Below, piece after piece: positions 41,932-50,712 of a stretch of 64,000 bases of DNA (position 1 is its first letter; each line of letters starts with the position of its first letter). The stretch is from Mycobacterium sp. ST-F2 (GTDB taxonomy: Bacteria; Actinomycetota; Actinomycetes; Mycobacteriales; Mycobacteriaceae). Made by a program: the position numbers and the translations under genes. The stretch covers positions 124,001 through 188,000 of the forward strand of contig NZ_JMHT01000022.1 in the NCBI RefSeq assembly GCF_001905655.1, written 5' to 3'. Under the pieces are notes generated by a model. That model saw only the letters and a list, made by a program, of their open reading frames with translations, made no database searches and had not been told where the DNA came from.

Positions 41932-43356
41932 CTAGCTCAAGTCGGCGGGTGAGGACAGGGTTCCGCGCACCGCCGTGGCGGCGGCGACGGCGGGTGACAC
42001 CAGGTGGGTGCGGCCGCCCTTGCCTTGGCGGCCTTCGAAATTCCGGTTGGATGTCGACGCGCTGCGCTCCCCCGGAGCCAGCTGATCGGGGTTCATGCCC
42101 AGACACATCGAGCATCCGGCCTGTCGCCATTCGGCGCCCGCGGCGGTGAAAACCTCTCCCAGACCCTCGGTTTCGGCCTGTGCCCGCACCGCCATGGACC
42201 CGGGCACCACCAGCATCCGCACCCCGTCGGCGACCTTGCGGCCGCGCAGCACGTCGGCCACCACCCGCAGATCCTCGATGCGGCCATTGGTGCAGGAACC
42301 GACGAACACGGTGTCCACTGCGATGTCCCGCATGGGCATATTGGCCTGAAGGTCCATGTAGGCCAACGCTTTTTCAGCGGCCAGCCGCTCGCCTTCATCG
42401 AACATCTGTTCTGGGTCAGGGACATTCGCGGACAGCGGCACCCCCTGGCCGGGGTTGGTGCCCCAGGTGACGAACGGGCTCAAGGTGGCCGCGTCCAGGT
42501 GGACCTCGGTGTCGAATTCGGCACCCTCGTCAGTGCGCAACGCCGCCCAGGCCTCGACGGCCGCGTCCCAGTCCGCACCCTTCGGTGCGTGCGGACGACC
42601 CTTGAGGAACTCGAACGTGGTCTCGTCGGGAGCCACCATGCCGGCGCGGGCGCCGGCTTCGATGCTCATGTTGCAGATCGTCATCCGGCCTTCCATCGAC
42701 AGCGATTCGATGGCGCTGCCGCGGTATTCGATGACGTGGCCCTGGCCACCGCCGGTACCGATCTTGGCGATCACCGCGAGGATGATGTCCTTGGCACTGA
42801 CGCCCGGCGGCAGCTCGCCGTCGACGTTGACCGCCATGGTCTTGAACGGCTTGAGCGGAAGTGTCTGCGTGGCCAGCACATGTTCGACCTCGGACGTGCC
42901 GATGCCCATGGCGATGGCACCGAAGGCACCGTGCGTCGAGGTGTGGCTGTCACCGCACACCACCGTCATGCCCGGCTGCGTCAGGCCCAGCTGCGGACCG
43001 ATGATGTGCACGATGCCCTGCTGTGCGTCACCCATCGGGTGCAGGCGGATGCCGAATTCCTCGCAGTTGCGCCGCAGCGTCTCAACCTGGGTGCGCGACA
43101 CCGGATCCGCGATGGGCTTGTCGATGTCGATGGTCGGGACGTTGTGGTCCTCGGTGGCGATGGTGAGGTCCGGGCGATGCACGGGGCGGCCGGCCAGCCG
43201 CAGACCGTCGAACGCCTGCGGGCTGGTGACCTCGTGCACCAGATGCAGATCTATATAGATGAGGTCGGGTTCGCGGGCCGCACCCTCACCGGTGCCCTCG
43301 ACCACCACGTGGTCCGCCCAGACCTTCTCCGCCATGGTGCGTGGCTTGTTCGTCAT
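41932..43356 (-). CDS. leuC: 3-isopropylmalate dehydratase large subunit
   Basis: LeuC (474 residues) is the iron-sulphur subunit. The aconitase-family motifs are present: [24 protein letters not shown] (first cluster Cys) and GCSMCLGMN (the other two cluster Cys). The ATG at 43356 ([13 protein letters not shown]) follows GGAAGG at good distance; longer readings extend into the regulator's promoter and were rejected. An imperfect 17-bp palindrome at 43397-43413 lies just upstream of a TAGACC -10-like sequence, fitting repression by the divergent IclR protein. Confidence 0.97.
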   Translation of the reverse strand: MTNKPRTMAEKVWADHVVVEGTGEGAAREPDLIYIDLHLVHEVTSPQAFDGLRLAGRPVHRPDLTIATEDHNVPTIDIDKPIADPVSRTQVETLRRNCEEFGIRLHPMGDAQQGIVHIIGPQLGLTQPGMTVVCGDSHTSTHGAFGAIAMGIGTSEVEHVLATQTLPLKPFKTMAVNVDGELPPGVSAKDIILAVIAKIGTGGGQGHVIEYRGSAIESLSMEGRMTICNMSIEAGARAGMVAPDETTFEFLKGRPHAPKGADWDAAVEAWAALRTDEGAEFDTEVHLDAATLSPFVTWGTNPGQGVPLSANVPDPEQMFDEGERLAAEKALAYMDLQANMPMRDIAVDTVFVGSCTNGRIEDLRVVADVLRGRKVADGVRMLVVPGSMAVRAQAETEGLGEVFTAAGAEWRQAGCSMCLGMNPDQLAPGERSASTSNRNFEGRQGKGGRTHLVSPAVAAATAVRGTLSSPADLS

Positions 43357-43396
43357 GACTGTGCAGTTCCTTCCGCGATACCGGAGCTGGTCTACC

Positions 43397-43413
43397 GTCT
43401 CACAATGCGGGAC
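43397..43413. promoter_or_regulatory. Putative operator for the IclR-type regulator
   Basis: Imperfect palindrome GTCTCAC-AAT-GCGGGAC in the 71-base gap between leuC and the regulator. It lies upstream of the leuC -10-like element and two bases before the regulator's TAGTAT, so it could control both. Confidence 0.5.
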
Positions 43414-43415
43414 GC

Positions 43416-43421
43416 TAGTAT
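43416..43421 (+). promoter_or_regulatory. -10 element of the leaderless IclR-gene promoter
   Basis: TAGTAT, six bases before the GTG at 43428. There is no room for a ribosome site. Confidence 0.5.
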
Positions 43422-43427
43422 CTCCCT

Positions 43428-44129
43428 GTGAGACAGGATAGCGGCATCGGCGTCCTCGACAAAGCGGTGGGTGTGCTGCATTCAGTGGCCGAGTCACCGT
43501 GTGGCCTGGCCGAACTGTGCGCCCGCACCGGGCTGCCCCGGGCCACCGCCCACCGACTGGCCGCAGGCCTCGAGGTCCACCGACTTCTGGCCCGCGACAA
43601 CGAAGGACGGTGGCGGCTGGGCCCGGCGCTGACCGAGTTGGCCGGCCAGGTCAACGACCCACTGCTGAGTGCGGCCGGCGCGGTGCTCCCCCGCCTGCGG
43701 GAGATCACCGGCGAGAGCGTGCAGCTGTACCGCAGGGAAGGCATGGCGCGGGTCTGCGTCATGGCGCTCGAACCGCCGTCCGGCCTGCGTGACACCGTGC
43801 CCGTCGGCACCCGGCTGCCGATGACCGCCGGATCGGGCGCGAAAGTACTCCTGGCGTACAGCGATCCCGCGACCCAGCAGGCGGTGCTGCCGACGGCGAA
43901 GTTCACCGACCGGGTGCTGGCCGAGGTCCGTCGGCGTGGCTGGGCACAGAGCGCCGCCGAGCGCGAGCCCGGTGTGGCCAGTGTCTCGGCACCGGTGCGG
44001 GACAACCGTGGTGCGGTGATCGCGGCGGTCTCGGTGTCGGGACCGATCGACCGGATGGGCCGCCGTCCCGGCGTCCGCTGGGCAACCGATCTGCTCGCCG
44101 CCGCCGAGGCGCTCACGCGGCGGTTGTGA
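43428..44129 (+). CDS. IclR-family transcriptional regulator (LtbR/NdgR-like)
   Basis: This 233-residue regulator has an N-terminal winged helix-turn-helix ([23 protein letters not shown], about 26-48) and a C-terminal IclR effector domain with [18 protein letters not shown] and [19 protein letters not shown]. Orthologues divergent from leuCD (LtbR in Corynebacterium, NdgR in Streptomyces) control leucine and other amino-acid biosynthesis; the same role is inferred here from position. The GTG at 43428 lies immediately behind a -10 element, so translation is probably leaderless. Confidence 0.92.
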   Translation: MRQDSGIGVLDKAVGVLHSVAESPCGLAELCARTGLPRATAHRLAAGLEVHRLLARDNEGRWRLGPALTELAGQVNDPLLSAAGAVLPRLREITGESVQLYRREGMARVCVMALEPPSGLRDTVPVGTRLPMTAGSGAKVLLAYSDPATQQAVLPTAKFTDRVLAEVRRRGWAQSAAEREPGVASVSAPVRDNRGAVIAAVSVSGPIDRMGRRPGVRWATDLLAAAEALTRRL

Positions 44130-44247
44130 CACCCGCCAGCAAACCTGGCAATCCGCTGTATACGTCGACGCCGACGGTGCCGATCACCTAAATTCATAGG
44201 GGTCCGGGACGTGTCCGGAAAATGCAATCGGGGAAAGTGGGTTCAAC

Positions 44248-45561
44248 GTGTCACAGCCACCACAGTGGCTGGCAACCGCACGGATGCTGCGCCGCACGGG
44301 CTTCGGTACCACCGGGGCCCAGGTGGACGCGGTGGCCAGCCAGAACTGGTCGACCTACCTCGATGGCGTACTGAACCTCGATCCGAATGCCGACCCGGGC
44401 GCAAAGGCCACCCCCATCCCGCAATCGGTCATTCCGCAATACCCGACGCAGGGCATGTCCGCGGATCAGATTCACGCGTTCCAGGCGGACCTGCTGGCGA
44501 AGTTGCAAGAGTTGTCCGGATGGTGGCTGCGGCGGATGGCGGCAGTCAAAGAGCCCATCCACGAGAAGCTGACCCTCTTGTGGCACAACCATTTTGCGAC
44601 GTCGGCGGAGAAGGTCAATGCCGCCCATCTGATGGCCGTCCAGAACGAGAAACTGCGCACCCTGGCCCTCGGGGACTTTTATGCCCTGGCCTACGCCATG
44701 CTCTCCGACGGCGCGATGATGCACTGGCTCGACGGCGATTCCACCACTGCGAAGAACCCGAACGAGAACCTGTCCCGCGAATTCATGGAGCTGTTCTGCC
44801 TCGGCCACGGCAACGGCTACACCGAGAATGACGTGCGCGAGGGTGCCCGGGCACTCACCGGCCGCCGCGTCGAACATGACGGCATCACCCGCCTCTATCC
44901 CCAGTTTCGCGACGACACCACCAAGACGGTGCTGGGTGTCACCGGCGATATCAATGACACCGAGTTCTGCGACATCGTGCTCAGCCAGCCGGCATCGGCC
45001 AAGTTCATCTCCGGAATGCTGTGGCGCGAGCTGGCTTCCGACCAACCCGCCTCCCCCGAGACGCTCGACCGACTGGTCGCGGCCTACGGCCCACAGCGCG
45101 ATCTCAAAGCGCTGACGAAGGCGGTCATCCTCGATCCCGAATTCACCAAGGCCGCCGGGACCACCGTCAGCACTCCGGTCGAATGGCTGGTCGGCATCAT
45201 CCGCTCGTTGGCGGTGCCACTCGACGATCCGCGCGTGCTGGCTGAACTCGACGTTGTCCTGAGCGTCATGGGCCAGCGCCCGTTCTATCCGCCCGATGTC
45301 GGCGGCTGGCCCCGGGGCCAGCTCTGGCTGTCGACAAACAGTGCGGCAGCACGGGTTTGGGCCGCCAATCGGCTGCTCAACCTTGCCGACATCAGCGCCG
45401 TGGAGAACATGCCGTCCAGCGACCGAATCGACGGGGTCGGCTACGTGCTCGGCATCGGCAGCTGGTCCGATCGATCCGCAGCGGCACTCAAACCGTTGCT
45501 CGGCGATCCGCACAAGTTGGTGGCAGCGGCCGTCATCACTCCCGAATATGTGACGTCGTAA
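44248..45561 (+). CDS. DUF1800 family protein
   Basis: This 437-residue DUF1800 protein has family-typical segments: ARMLRRTGFGTTGAQVDAV at the N-terminus, LTLLWHNHFATSAEKV, DGDSTTAKNPNENLSREFMELFCLG and PPDVGGWPRGQLWLST. These proteins are widespread, nearly always paired with a DUF1501 partner, and of unknown biochemical function. The GTG start at 44248 follows GGGGAAAGTGGG. The DUF1501 gene begins 18 bases downstream, so the two form an operon. Confidence 0.93.
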   Translation: MSQPPQWLATARMLRRTGFGTTGAQVDAVASQNWSTYLDGVLNLDPNADPGAKATPIPQSVIPQYPTQGMSADQIHAFQADLLAKLQELSGWWLRRMAAVKEPIHEKLTLLWHNHFATSAEKVNAAHLMAVQNEKLRTLALGDFYALAYAMLSDGAMMHWLDGDSTTAKNPNENLSREFMELFCLGHGNGYTENDVREGARALTGRRVEHDGITRLYPQFRDDTTKTVLGVTGDINDTEFCDIVLSQPASAKFISGMLWRELASDQPASPETLDRLVAAYGPQRDLKALTKAVILDPEFTKAAGTTVSTPVEWLVGIIRSLAVPLDDPRVLAELDVVLSVMGQRPFYPPDVGGWPRGQLWLSTNSAAARVWAANRLLNLADISAVENMPSSDRIDGVGYVLGIGSWSDRSAAALKPLLGDPHKLVAAAVITPEYVTS

Positions 45562-45579
45562 GGAGATCGCGGAGATCCC

Positions 45580-46794
45580 ATGGCCGAATTCAATCGCCGC
45601 AAGTTTCTGATCGCCAGCGCCGGGGTGGGTGCCGCCGGACTGCTCGGTGGCGTCGCCGCGGTGACCCTGCCCGATCTGCTCAACGAAGCACAGGACCGCC
45701 CGCTGGCGAAGAACAGCGGAATCCTGGTGATCGTCACGCTCTACGGCGGGAACGACGGCCTCAGCACCGTCATCCCCTACGCGGACAACGCCTACCACGA
45801 CCTGCGCCCCGATCTCGCCTACAAACCGGAAGAGGTACTGCGGCTCGATTCGGCCTACGGGCTGAACCCGGCGTTGACCGGGATGTCAGAGCTGTGGCAG
45901 AGCAAGAAACTCGCCATCGTGCGCGGCGTCGGCTATCCGAAGCAGGACCGTAGCCACTTCCGCTCCATGGACATCTGGCAGACCGCCAATCCCGTCGAAG
46001 CGGTGACCAGCGGCTGGATCGGACGCTGGTTGGACACCACGGGCGACGACCCGATCCGGGCGGTCAACATCGGCACCGTGCTGCCACCGCTGGCCGTCGG
46101 GGAAAAGCACGTCGCCGCATCGCTTTCCGACTTCGTCCCGGCCATCCCCGATGACGTCGCGAAGACGTTGGCGGCGCTCAGCGCCGGCGACCCGCACGAC
46201 ACCTTGGCGATGGGACAGGTGTGCCAGTCGTACAAGGACACGCAGGCCACCAATTCCCGCTTCGACCCGGTGCTCAAAGGACGCCCGCAGACCGACAGCG
46301 AGGCCGCGAACCAGCTGGCCAGCGATCTCGATCTGGTCGCCGGCTGTATCAGGGCGGGCGTTCCGACTCAGGTGTACATGACGCATCTGCTCGGGTTCGA
46401 CACCCACGCCGATGAGATGGCCCCTCAGCGGGCGTTGCTCAAGACTCTCGACGACGCGCTGACGCCCTTCTTCCACAAGCTCCAGGGCTCACCGTACGGA
46501 CGGAACGTCGTCGTCCTGATGTACTCCGAATTCGGGCGGCGGGTCGCCGCCAACGCCTCACAGGGCACCGACCACGGCACCTCGGGTCCGGTGTTCATCG
46601 CGGGCACCCGTGTCAAGGGCGGCTTCTATGGTGACGAGCCGAGCCTGACCGACCTCACCGACGGCGATCTGAAGACGACCGTCGACTTCCGTGACGTTTA
46701 TCACGAACTGCTCGCCCACACCCTCGGCGCGGATCCTGAGCCGTCGGTCGGCAAGGGACGGCGGGACATCGGATTCTTCGCCGGCGGTAAGTAG
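45580..46794 (+). CDS. Tat-exported DUF1501 family protein
   Basis: This protein of 404 residues starts with a twin-arginine signal (NRRKFLIASAGVGAAGLLGG), indicating export of the folded protein. The body shows DUF1501 features: LVIVTLYGGNDGLSTVIPY, GLNPALTGMSELW, YPKQDRSHFRSMDIWQT and a C-terminal SEFGRRVAANASQGTDHGT, a sulfatase or alkaline-phosphatase-like metal region. It is operonic with the DUF1800 gene; the pair may act at the cell surface. AAGGAG upstream of the ATG supports the start. No specific substrate is known. Confidence 0.93.
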   Translation: MAEFNRRKFLIASAGVGAAGLLGGVAAVTLPDLLNEAQDRPLAKNSGILVIVTLYGGNDGLSTVIPYADNAYHDLRPDLAYKPEEVLRLDSAYGLNPALTGMSELWQSKKLAIVRGVGYPKQDRSHFRSMDIWQTANPVEAVTSGWIGRWLDTTGDDPIRAVNIGTVLPPLAVGEKHVAASLSDFVPAIPDDVAKTLAALSAGDPHDTLAMGQVCQSYKDTQATNSRFDPVLKGRPQTDSEAANQLASDLDLVAGCIRAGVPTQVYMTHLLGFDTHADEMAPQRALLKTLDDALTPFFHKLQGSPYGRNVVVLMYSEFGRRVAANASQGTDHGTSGPVFIAGTRVKGGFYGDEPSLTDLTDGDLKTTVDFRDVYHELLAHTLGADPEPSVGKGRRDIGFFAGGK

Positions 46795-46808
46795 ACCGGG
46801 AAAAGACA

Positions 46809-46840
46809 GAACGCCGGACCTGTTGTCAGGTCCGGCGTTC
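46809..46840 (-). terminator. Bidirectional terminator between DUF1501 gene and tRNA-Glu
   Basis: Perfect 13-bp stem GAACGCCGGACCT/AGGTCCGGCGTTC with a 6-base loop. On the minus strand it lies five bases after the tRNA-Glu 3' end and is followed by TGTCTTTT. It also lies 14 bases after the DUF1501 stop on the plus strand. Confidence 0.85.
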
Positions 46841-46845
46841 GTACG

Positions 46846-46918
46846 TACCCCCGATGGGATTCGAACCCACGCTACCGCCGTGAGAGGGCGGCGTCCTAGG
46901 CCGCTAGACGACGGGGGC
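46846..46918 (-). tRNA. tRNA-Glu (anticodon CUC)
   Basis: A 73-base cloverleaf on the minus strand: acceptor GCCCCCG/CGGGGGT (first pair G-U), anticodon loop CTCTCAC giving CUC, T-arm GTGGG-TTCGAAT-CCCAT, discriminator A. The 3' CCA is not encoded. It is the last element of a gltX, tRNA-Gln, tRNA-Glu series. Confidence 0.97.
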
Positions 46919-46978
46919 TAGAACTTCCGAGGCGATAGCTTAGCTCAGTTGTGCTGGCTGACCTAATCGCTCCGGCAG

Positions 46979-47050
46979 CTGGGGTACCAGGACTCGAACC
47001 TAGAATGGCTGAACCAGAATCAGCTGTGTTGCCAATTACACCATACCCCA
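46979..47050 (-). tRNA. tRNA-Gln (anticodon CUG)
   Basis: A 72-base cloverleaf on the minus strand: acceptor TGGGGTA/TACCCCA, D-arm GTGT/ACAC, anticodon stem GCTGA/TCAGC with loop TTCTGGT giving CUG, T-loop TTCGAGT, discriminator G, no encoded CCA. Mycobacteria lack GlnRS, so GluRS is expected to charge it with Glu for later amidation. Confidence 0.97.
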
Positions 47051-47178
47051 CTTGATGCCCATCACCGCAGGTCAGGGGCATCTTCGGACCGAAAACCTCA
47101 GCGGATGTTCGCCGCTTTCTGCTTTCCGGGCCGACGAGCAGACTACCAAACAGTTGGCCTTGTCTTTAAATCGCCCGC

Positions 47179-48636
47179 TCACAGCCCGTTTCGGGCCGCT
47201 TGCAACCGCGCCAGACTGCGGTCACGTCCGAGCAGTTCCATCGATTCGAACAGCGGCGGGCTGACGGTCGCGCCGGTCACCGCCACCCGGATGGGACCGA
47301 ACGCCTTGCGCGGCTTGAGTTCCAGGCCGTCGAGCAGCGACGCTTTGAGCGCGGCCTCGATGTGGGCGGTGTTCCACTCACCGACGCCCGCCAAGGCGCT
47401 CAGCGTGGCGTCCAGGACCTCGGCAGCCTCGGGCTTGAGTTCCTTCGCCGCCGACTTCTCGTCGATCACGTAGGCGTCGTCGTTGAAGAACTTCACCAGG
47501 TCCCACGCGTCGCCGAGGACGACGATGCGGGTCTGGATCAACTCGGCCGCCGCGGCGAAACCCTTGGCGTCCAATGTGGTGTCGTGGCCATGCTGCTTCA
47601 GGAACGCGTCCAGTCGTTTCGCGAAGTCCTCCGGAGCCAGCCGGCGGATGTGCTCGGCGTTGATGGCGTCGGCCTTCTTCTGGTCGAACCGCGCCGGGTT
47701 CGAGTTGACGTTGGCCACGTCGAAGGCCGCCACCATCTCGTCGAGGCTGAAGAGGTCGTTGTCGTCGGCGATGCCCCAGCCCAGCAACGCCAGGTAGTTC
47801 AGCAGGCCCTCGGGGATGAATCCGCGGTCGCGGTGCAGGAACAGGTTGGACTGCGGGTCGCGCTTGGACAGCTTCTTGTTGCCGTCACCGAGAACGCTTG
47901 GCAGGTGGGCGAATTGCGGGACCGCGTCGGCGACACCGATCCGGATCAGCGCCTGGTACAGCGCGATCTGCCGCGGCGTCGACGGCAGCAGATCCTCGCC
48001 GCGCAGCACATGGGTGATCTTCATCAGCGCGTCGTCGACCGGATTGACCAAGGTGTACAACGGCTCTCCGCTCGCGCGCGTGATCGCGAAGTCCGGAACC
48101 ACGCCGGCGGCGAAGGTCGTCTCGCCGCGCACCAGGTCAACCCAGGTGATGTCCGCGTCGGGCATCTTGAGGCGCAGCACGGGCTTTCGGCCTTCGGCCT
48201 CGAACGCGGCCTTCTGCTCCGGGGTGAGGTCACGGTCGTAGTTGTCGTAGCCCAGCTTGGGGTTACGACCCGCCGCGAGGTGCCGGGCCTCCACCTCCTC
48301 CGGCGTCGAGTACGCCTCGTAAACCTCGCCCGCGGCAAGCAGTTTCGCGATCACGTCGCGGTAGAGGTCGCCGCGCTGCGACTGCCGGTACGGCTCGTAG
48401 GGTCCGCCGACCTCGGGGCCCTCGTCCCAGTTCAGCCCGAGCCAGCGCAGGGCGTCGAGGATCGCGTTGTAGCTCTCCTCGCTGTCGCGCGCGGCATCGG
48501 TGTCCTCGATGCGGAAGACGAAGTCGCCACCGGTGTGTCGCGCGTACGCCCAGTTGAAGAGCGCGGTGCGGACCAGGCCGACGTGCGGCGTGCCGGTCGG
48601 CGACGGGCAGAAGCGAACCCTGACAGGTGTGGTCAC
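47179..48636 (-). CDS. gltX: Glutamyl-tRNA synthetase
   Basis: GltX (485 residues) is a class I synthetase. The HIGH-type motif lies in [21 protein letters not shown] and the KMSKS-type motif is [19 protein letters not shown] is the usual Glu-binding region. It attaches Glu to tRNA-Glu and, as a non-discriminating enzyme in mycobacteria, to tRNA-Gln. The GTG at 48636 follows AGGGA and lies one base after the FAH-family stop. Both of its tRNA substrates are encoded immediately downstream in the same direction. Confidence 0.97.
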   Translation of the reverse strand: MTTPVRVRFCPSPTGTPHVGLVRTALFNWAYARHTGGDFVFRIEDTDAARDSEESYNAILDALRWLGLNWDEGPEVGGPYEPYRQSQRGDLYRDVIAKLLAAGEVYEAYSTPEEVEARHLAAGRNPKLGYDNYDRDLTPEQKAAFEAEGRKPVLRLKMPDADITWVDLVRGETTFAAGVVPDFAITRASGEPLYTLVNPVDDALMKITHVLRGEDLLPSTPRQIALYQALIRIGVADAVPQFAHLPSVLGDGNKKLSKRDPQSNLFLHRDRGFIPEGLLNYLALLGWGIADDNDLFSLDEMVAAFDVANVNSNPARFDQKKADAINAEHIRRLAPEDFAKRLDAFLKQHGHDTTLDAKGFAAAAELIQTRIVVLGDAWDLVKFFNDDAYVIDEKSAAKELKPEAAEVLDATLSALAGVGEWNTAHIEAALKASLLDGLELKPRKAFGPIRVAVTGATVSPPLFESMELLGRDRSLARLQAARNGL

Positions 48637-48637
48637 G

Positions 48638-49420
48638 TTATTTCCCTTTACGCACAACAGGATTGGAGAGGGTGCCGATACCATCGACGGTGATGCTGAC
48701 GGTGTCGCCGTCCTCGATGGGGCCGACGCCCTCGGGGGTTCCGGTGAGGATGATGTCGCCGGGAAGCAGCGTCATGACGGCCGAGACCCATTCGATGATG
48801 GCGCCGACGTCGTGCAGCAGCAGCGCGGTGTTGCTGTCCTGCCGCTTCTCGCCGTTCACCTCGGTGCGGATGTCCAGATCGGCCGGGTCCACCGCGGTCT
48901 CGATCCACGGGCCGACCGGGCAGAACGTGTCGTGCCCCTTGGCCCGCATCCACTGGCCGTCCTTCTTCTGCTGATCACGTGCCGAGACGTCGTTGGCGAT
49001 CGTGTAGCCGAGGATGTAGTCCTTGGCCTTGGCGGCCGGGATGTCCTTGCCCGGACGTTCGATGACCACCGCCAGCTCGCCCTCGTGGTGCACCGGGTTG
49101 GCGTCTGCGGGCAACTGGATCGGGATGTTCGGCCCGATGATCGCGGTGTTGGGCTTGAGGAAGATCACCGGATCCTCGGGCGGCTCGCTACCCATCTCAC
49201 GGGCGTGCGCCGCGTAGTTCTTGCCCATGCAGATCACCTTGCTGGCCAGGATCGGCGCCAACAGCCGGACGTCGGCCAGCGGCCAGGAGCGTCCGGTGAA
49301 GGTGGGGTTGCGGGACAGGTACTGCTCAGCGATTTCTTTGCAGACCGCATCGGAGTTCGGGTCGCCCTCGATCACCACAAAAGCGACGCCGTCTGGACTG
49401 GCAATTCGACCTAGGCGCAT
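48638..49420 (-). CDS. Fumarylacetoacetate hydrolase-family protein
   Basis: This 260-residue FAH-superfamily protein has [36 protein letters not shown] (metal-binding Glu pair) and [14 protein letters not shown] (metal Asp). Members hydrolyse or decarboxylate acylpyruvates, oxaloacetate or 2-hydroxyhepta-2,4-diene-1,7-dioate; which applies here is not clear. The one-base gap to gltX means tight coupling, a conserved mycobacterial neighbourhood. Confidence 0.93.
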   Translation of the reverse strand: MRLGRIASPDGVAFVVIEGDPNSDAVCKEIAEQYLSRNPTFTGRSWPLADVRLLAPILASKVICMGKNYAAHAREMGSEPPEDPVIFLKPNTAIIGPNIPIQLPADANPVHHEGELAVVIERPGKDIPAAKAKDYILGYTIANDVSARDQQKKDGQWMRAKGHDTFCPVGPWIETAVDPADLDIRTEVNGEKRQDSNTALLLHDVGAIIEWVSAVMTLLPGDIILTGTPEGVGPIEDGDTVSITVDGIGTLSNPVVRKGK

Positions 49421-49446
49421 CCGCCCAGCCTAGTGAGGCCCGCTGG

Positions 49447-50637
49447 TCAGCCCGCGAACTGGGCTTGAAGGAACGGGGTGGAGTCGGCCATCGAGGTCAG
49501 CACAGTGCTGGAGTGGTCGTCTTCGGGGTAGACGTAGAGCGCCACGTCCTGGCCGTTGGCCTTGAGCTGATCGGCGAACTTCAGGGTCGACGACGGCGGC
49601 ACGTCACGGTCCTTCAGGCCGACGCCGAGGAAGATCGGCCGGTCGTAGCCGGTGACCGGCGTGCCCATGAAGTCGGCCAGCGCGCCGCGCATGCCCGGTA
49701 GCGATGCCAGTGGGGCGGAGAAGAACTGTGGCGGCGTGAGGCCGGCCACCGCCGCGCTCAGTGGTGCGGTGCACAGGGTCTCGGCCTGGTTCGCCGCGGT
49801 CAGGCCGGCAGGCGTGAGCACGCTGTTGACGTCCGGGCGGAGCTCCCGGAAGCCGGCGAGGATGTAGGCCGTGTAGGCCGACGCGATGGGACCCAACCCG
49901 GGCGGCAGCACCATGTCAGGGCCTGCCGTGATGATGACGTCGTCGATGTTCGCCGGGGTGCCGGTCGCCACGACGCCGCGGTAGTCGAGGCCGCTCCCCT
50001 TGCTGAATTCGGTGGCCCACCGCGCGCTCGCGACGGCCGCCGCGCCACCCTGCGACTGCCCGACCAGAGCCCACTTCGGCGACAGCGGCAGGTTCATGTG
50101 ATGCGCGGCGATCACCGAATCGATGATGGCGTGCGCGGTGGCGACGCTGTTGAGGTAGCTCATCAGACCCGGGGTGCCCAGACCCGTGTAGTCGGAACCG
50201 ACGACGACGTAACCCTCACTCAGCCAGTGGCTCAGATATTCGTTGTCGCGTGCGCTGCGCGGCTGCGCCGAGGGCGTGCAGTCGTCGCCCAGGCCGACGG
50301 TGCCGTGCGCCCAGGCGATGACGGGCCAGCCGCCCGGCGGGGCCTCGCCGGGCGGCACGAACACCACGCCGGTGCTGACCGCCGGCGAATTGTGTTGGTC
50401 GGTGGTCGAATACAGGATTCGGTAGGCGCGGGCCGCACCGGCGACCGACAGCTCGGGGTTCAGCGGGACGGTCCGGATGAGCCCGCCCGGCGGCGGCACC
50501 CGGTCCGCGAATGCCCGGGCGTCCAGACCCGACCAGTTCGGCGCAGCTGCCGATGCCGTGGGTATCGGTGCCGCCACCAGCATCAGGCCGGCCACCAAGG
50601 CCGCCGTCAAACGTGAGAAGTACGCGCGCTGAGCCAT
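49447..50637 (-). CDS. Secreted LIP-family lipase
   Basis: This 396-residue secreted alpha/beta hydrolase has a signal peptide (about 1-30, LTAALVAGLMLVAAPIPTASA), then a mature domain of the LIP (Candida lipase A-like) group: VIAWAHGTVGLGDDCTPS, the nucleophile motif GQSQGG, and the late Asp/His (DRDVPPSS, EDDHSSTV). The ATG at 50637 gives a normal signal peptide and lies seven bases after TAGGGT, suggesting a leaderless message. A palindrome sits over the promoter spacer. The gene is divergent from an MFS transporter. Confidence 0.9.
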   Translation of the reverse strand: MAQRAYFSRLTAALVAGLMLVAAPIPTASAAAPNWSGLDARAFADRVPPPGGLIRTVPLNPELSVAGAARAYRILYSTTDQHNSPAVSTGVVFVPPGEAPPGGWPVIAWAHGTVGLGDDCTPSAQPRSARDNEYLSHWLSEGYVVVGSDYTGLGTPGLMSYLNSVATAHAIIDSVIAAHHMNLPLSPKWALVGQSQGGAAAVASARWATEFSKGSGLDYRGVVATGTPANIDDVIITAGPDMVLPPGLGPIASAYTAYILAGFRELRPDVNSVLTPAGLTAANQAETLCTAPLSAAVAGLTPPQFFSAPLASLPGMRGALADFMGTPVTGYDRPIFLGVGLKDRDVPPSSTLKFADQLKANGQDVALYVYPEDDHSSTVLTSMADSTPFLQAQFAG

Positions 50638-50644
50638 GTTGCCG

Positions 50645-50650
50645 ACCCTA
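50645..50650 (-). promoter_or_regulatory. -10 element of the leaderless lipase promoter
   Basis: TAGGGT on the minus strand, seven bases before the lipase ATG at 50637. Confidence 0.5.
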
Positions 50651-50654
50651 GTTG

Positions 50655-50671
50655 TTCTCAAATATTGAGAA
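50655..50671. promoter_or_regulatory. Perfect palindromic operator between lipase and MFS genes
   Basis: TTCTCAA-ATA-TTGAGAA, a perfect 17-bp palindrome in the spacer region of the lipase promoter. A second TTGAGAA half-site follows at 50685-50691, exactly 20 bases on and overlapping the MFS -10 element. This is typical of a TetR- or MarR-type operator; no such gene is adjacent. Confidence 0.6.
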
Positions 50672-50680
50672 ACAGATTCA

Positions 50681-50686
50681 TATCTT
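50681..50686 (+). promoter_or_regulatory. -10 element of the MFS transporter promoter
   Basis: TATCTT, with start of transcription expected near 50693, about 20 bases before the ATG. It overlaps the second TTGAGAA half-site. Confidence 0.45.
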
Positions 50687-50712
50687 GAGAACCGTGATGG
50701 CACCATGAAGCC

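Noticed and set aside
46795..47178. Integrase attachment site at the tRNA genes
   Set aside because: Both tRNAs are intact, no integrase or repeated tRNA 3' end is visible nearby, and core genes flank both sides.
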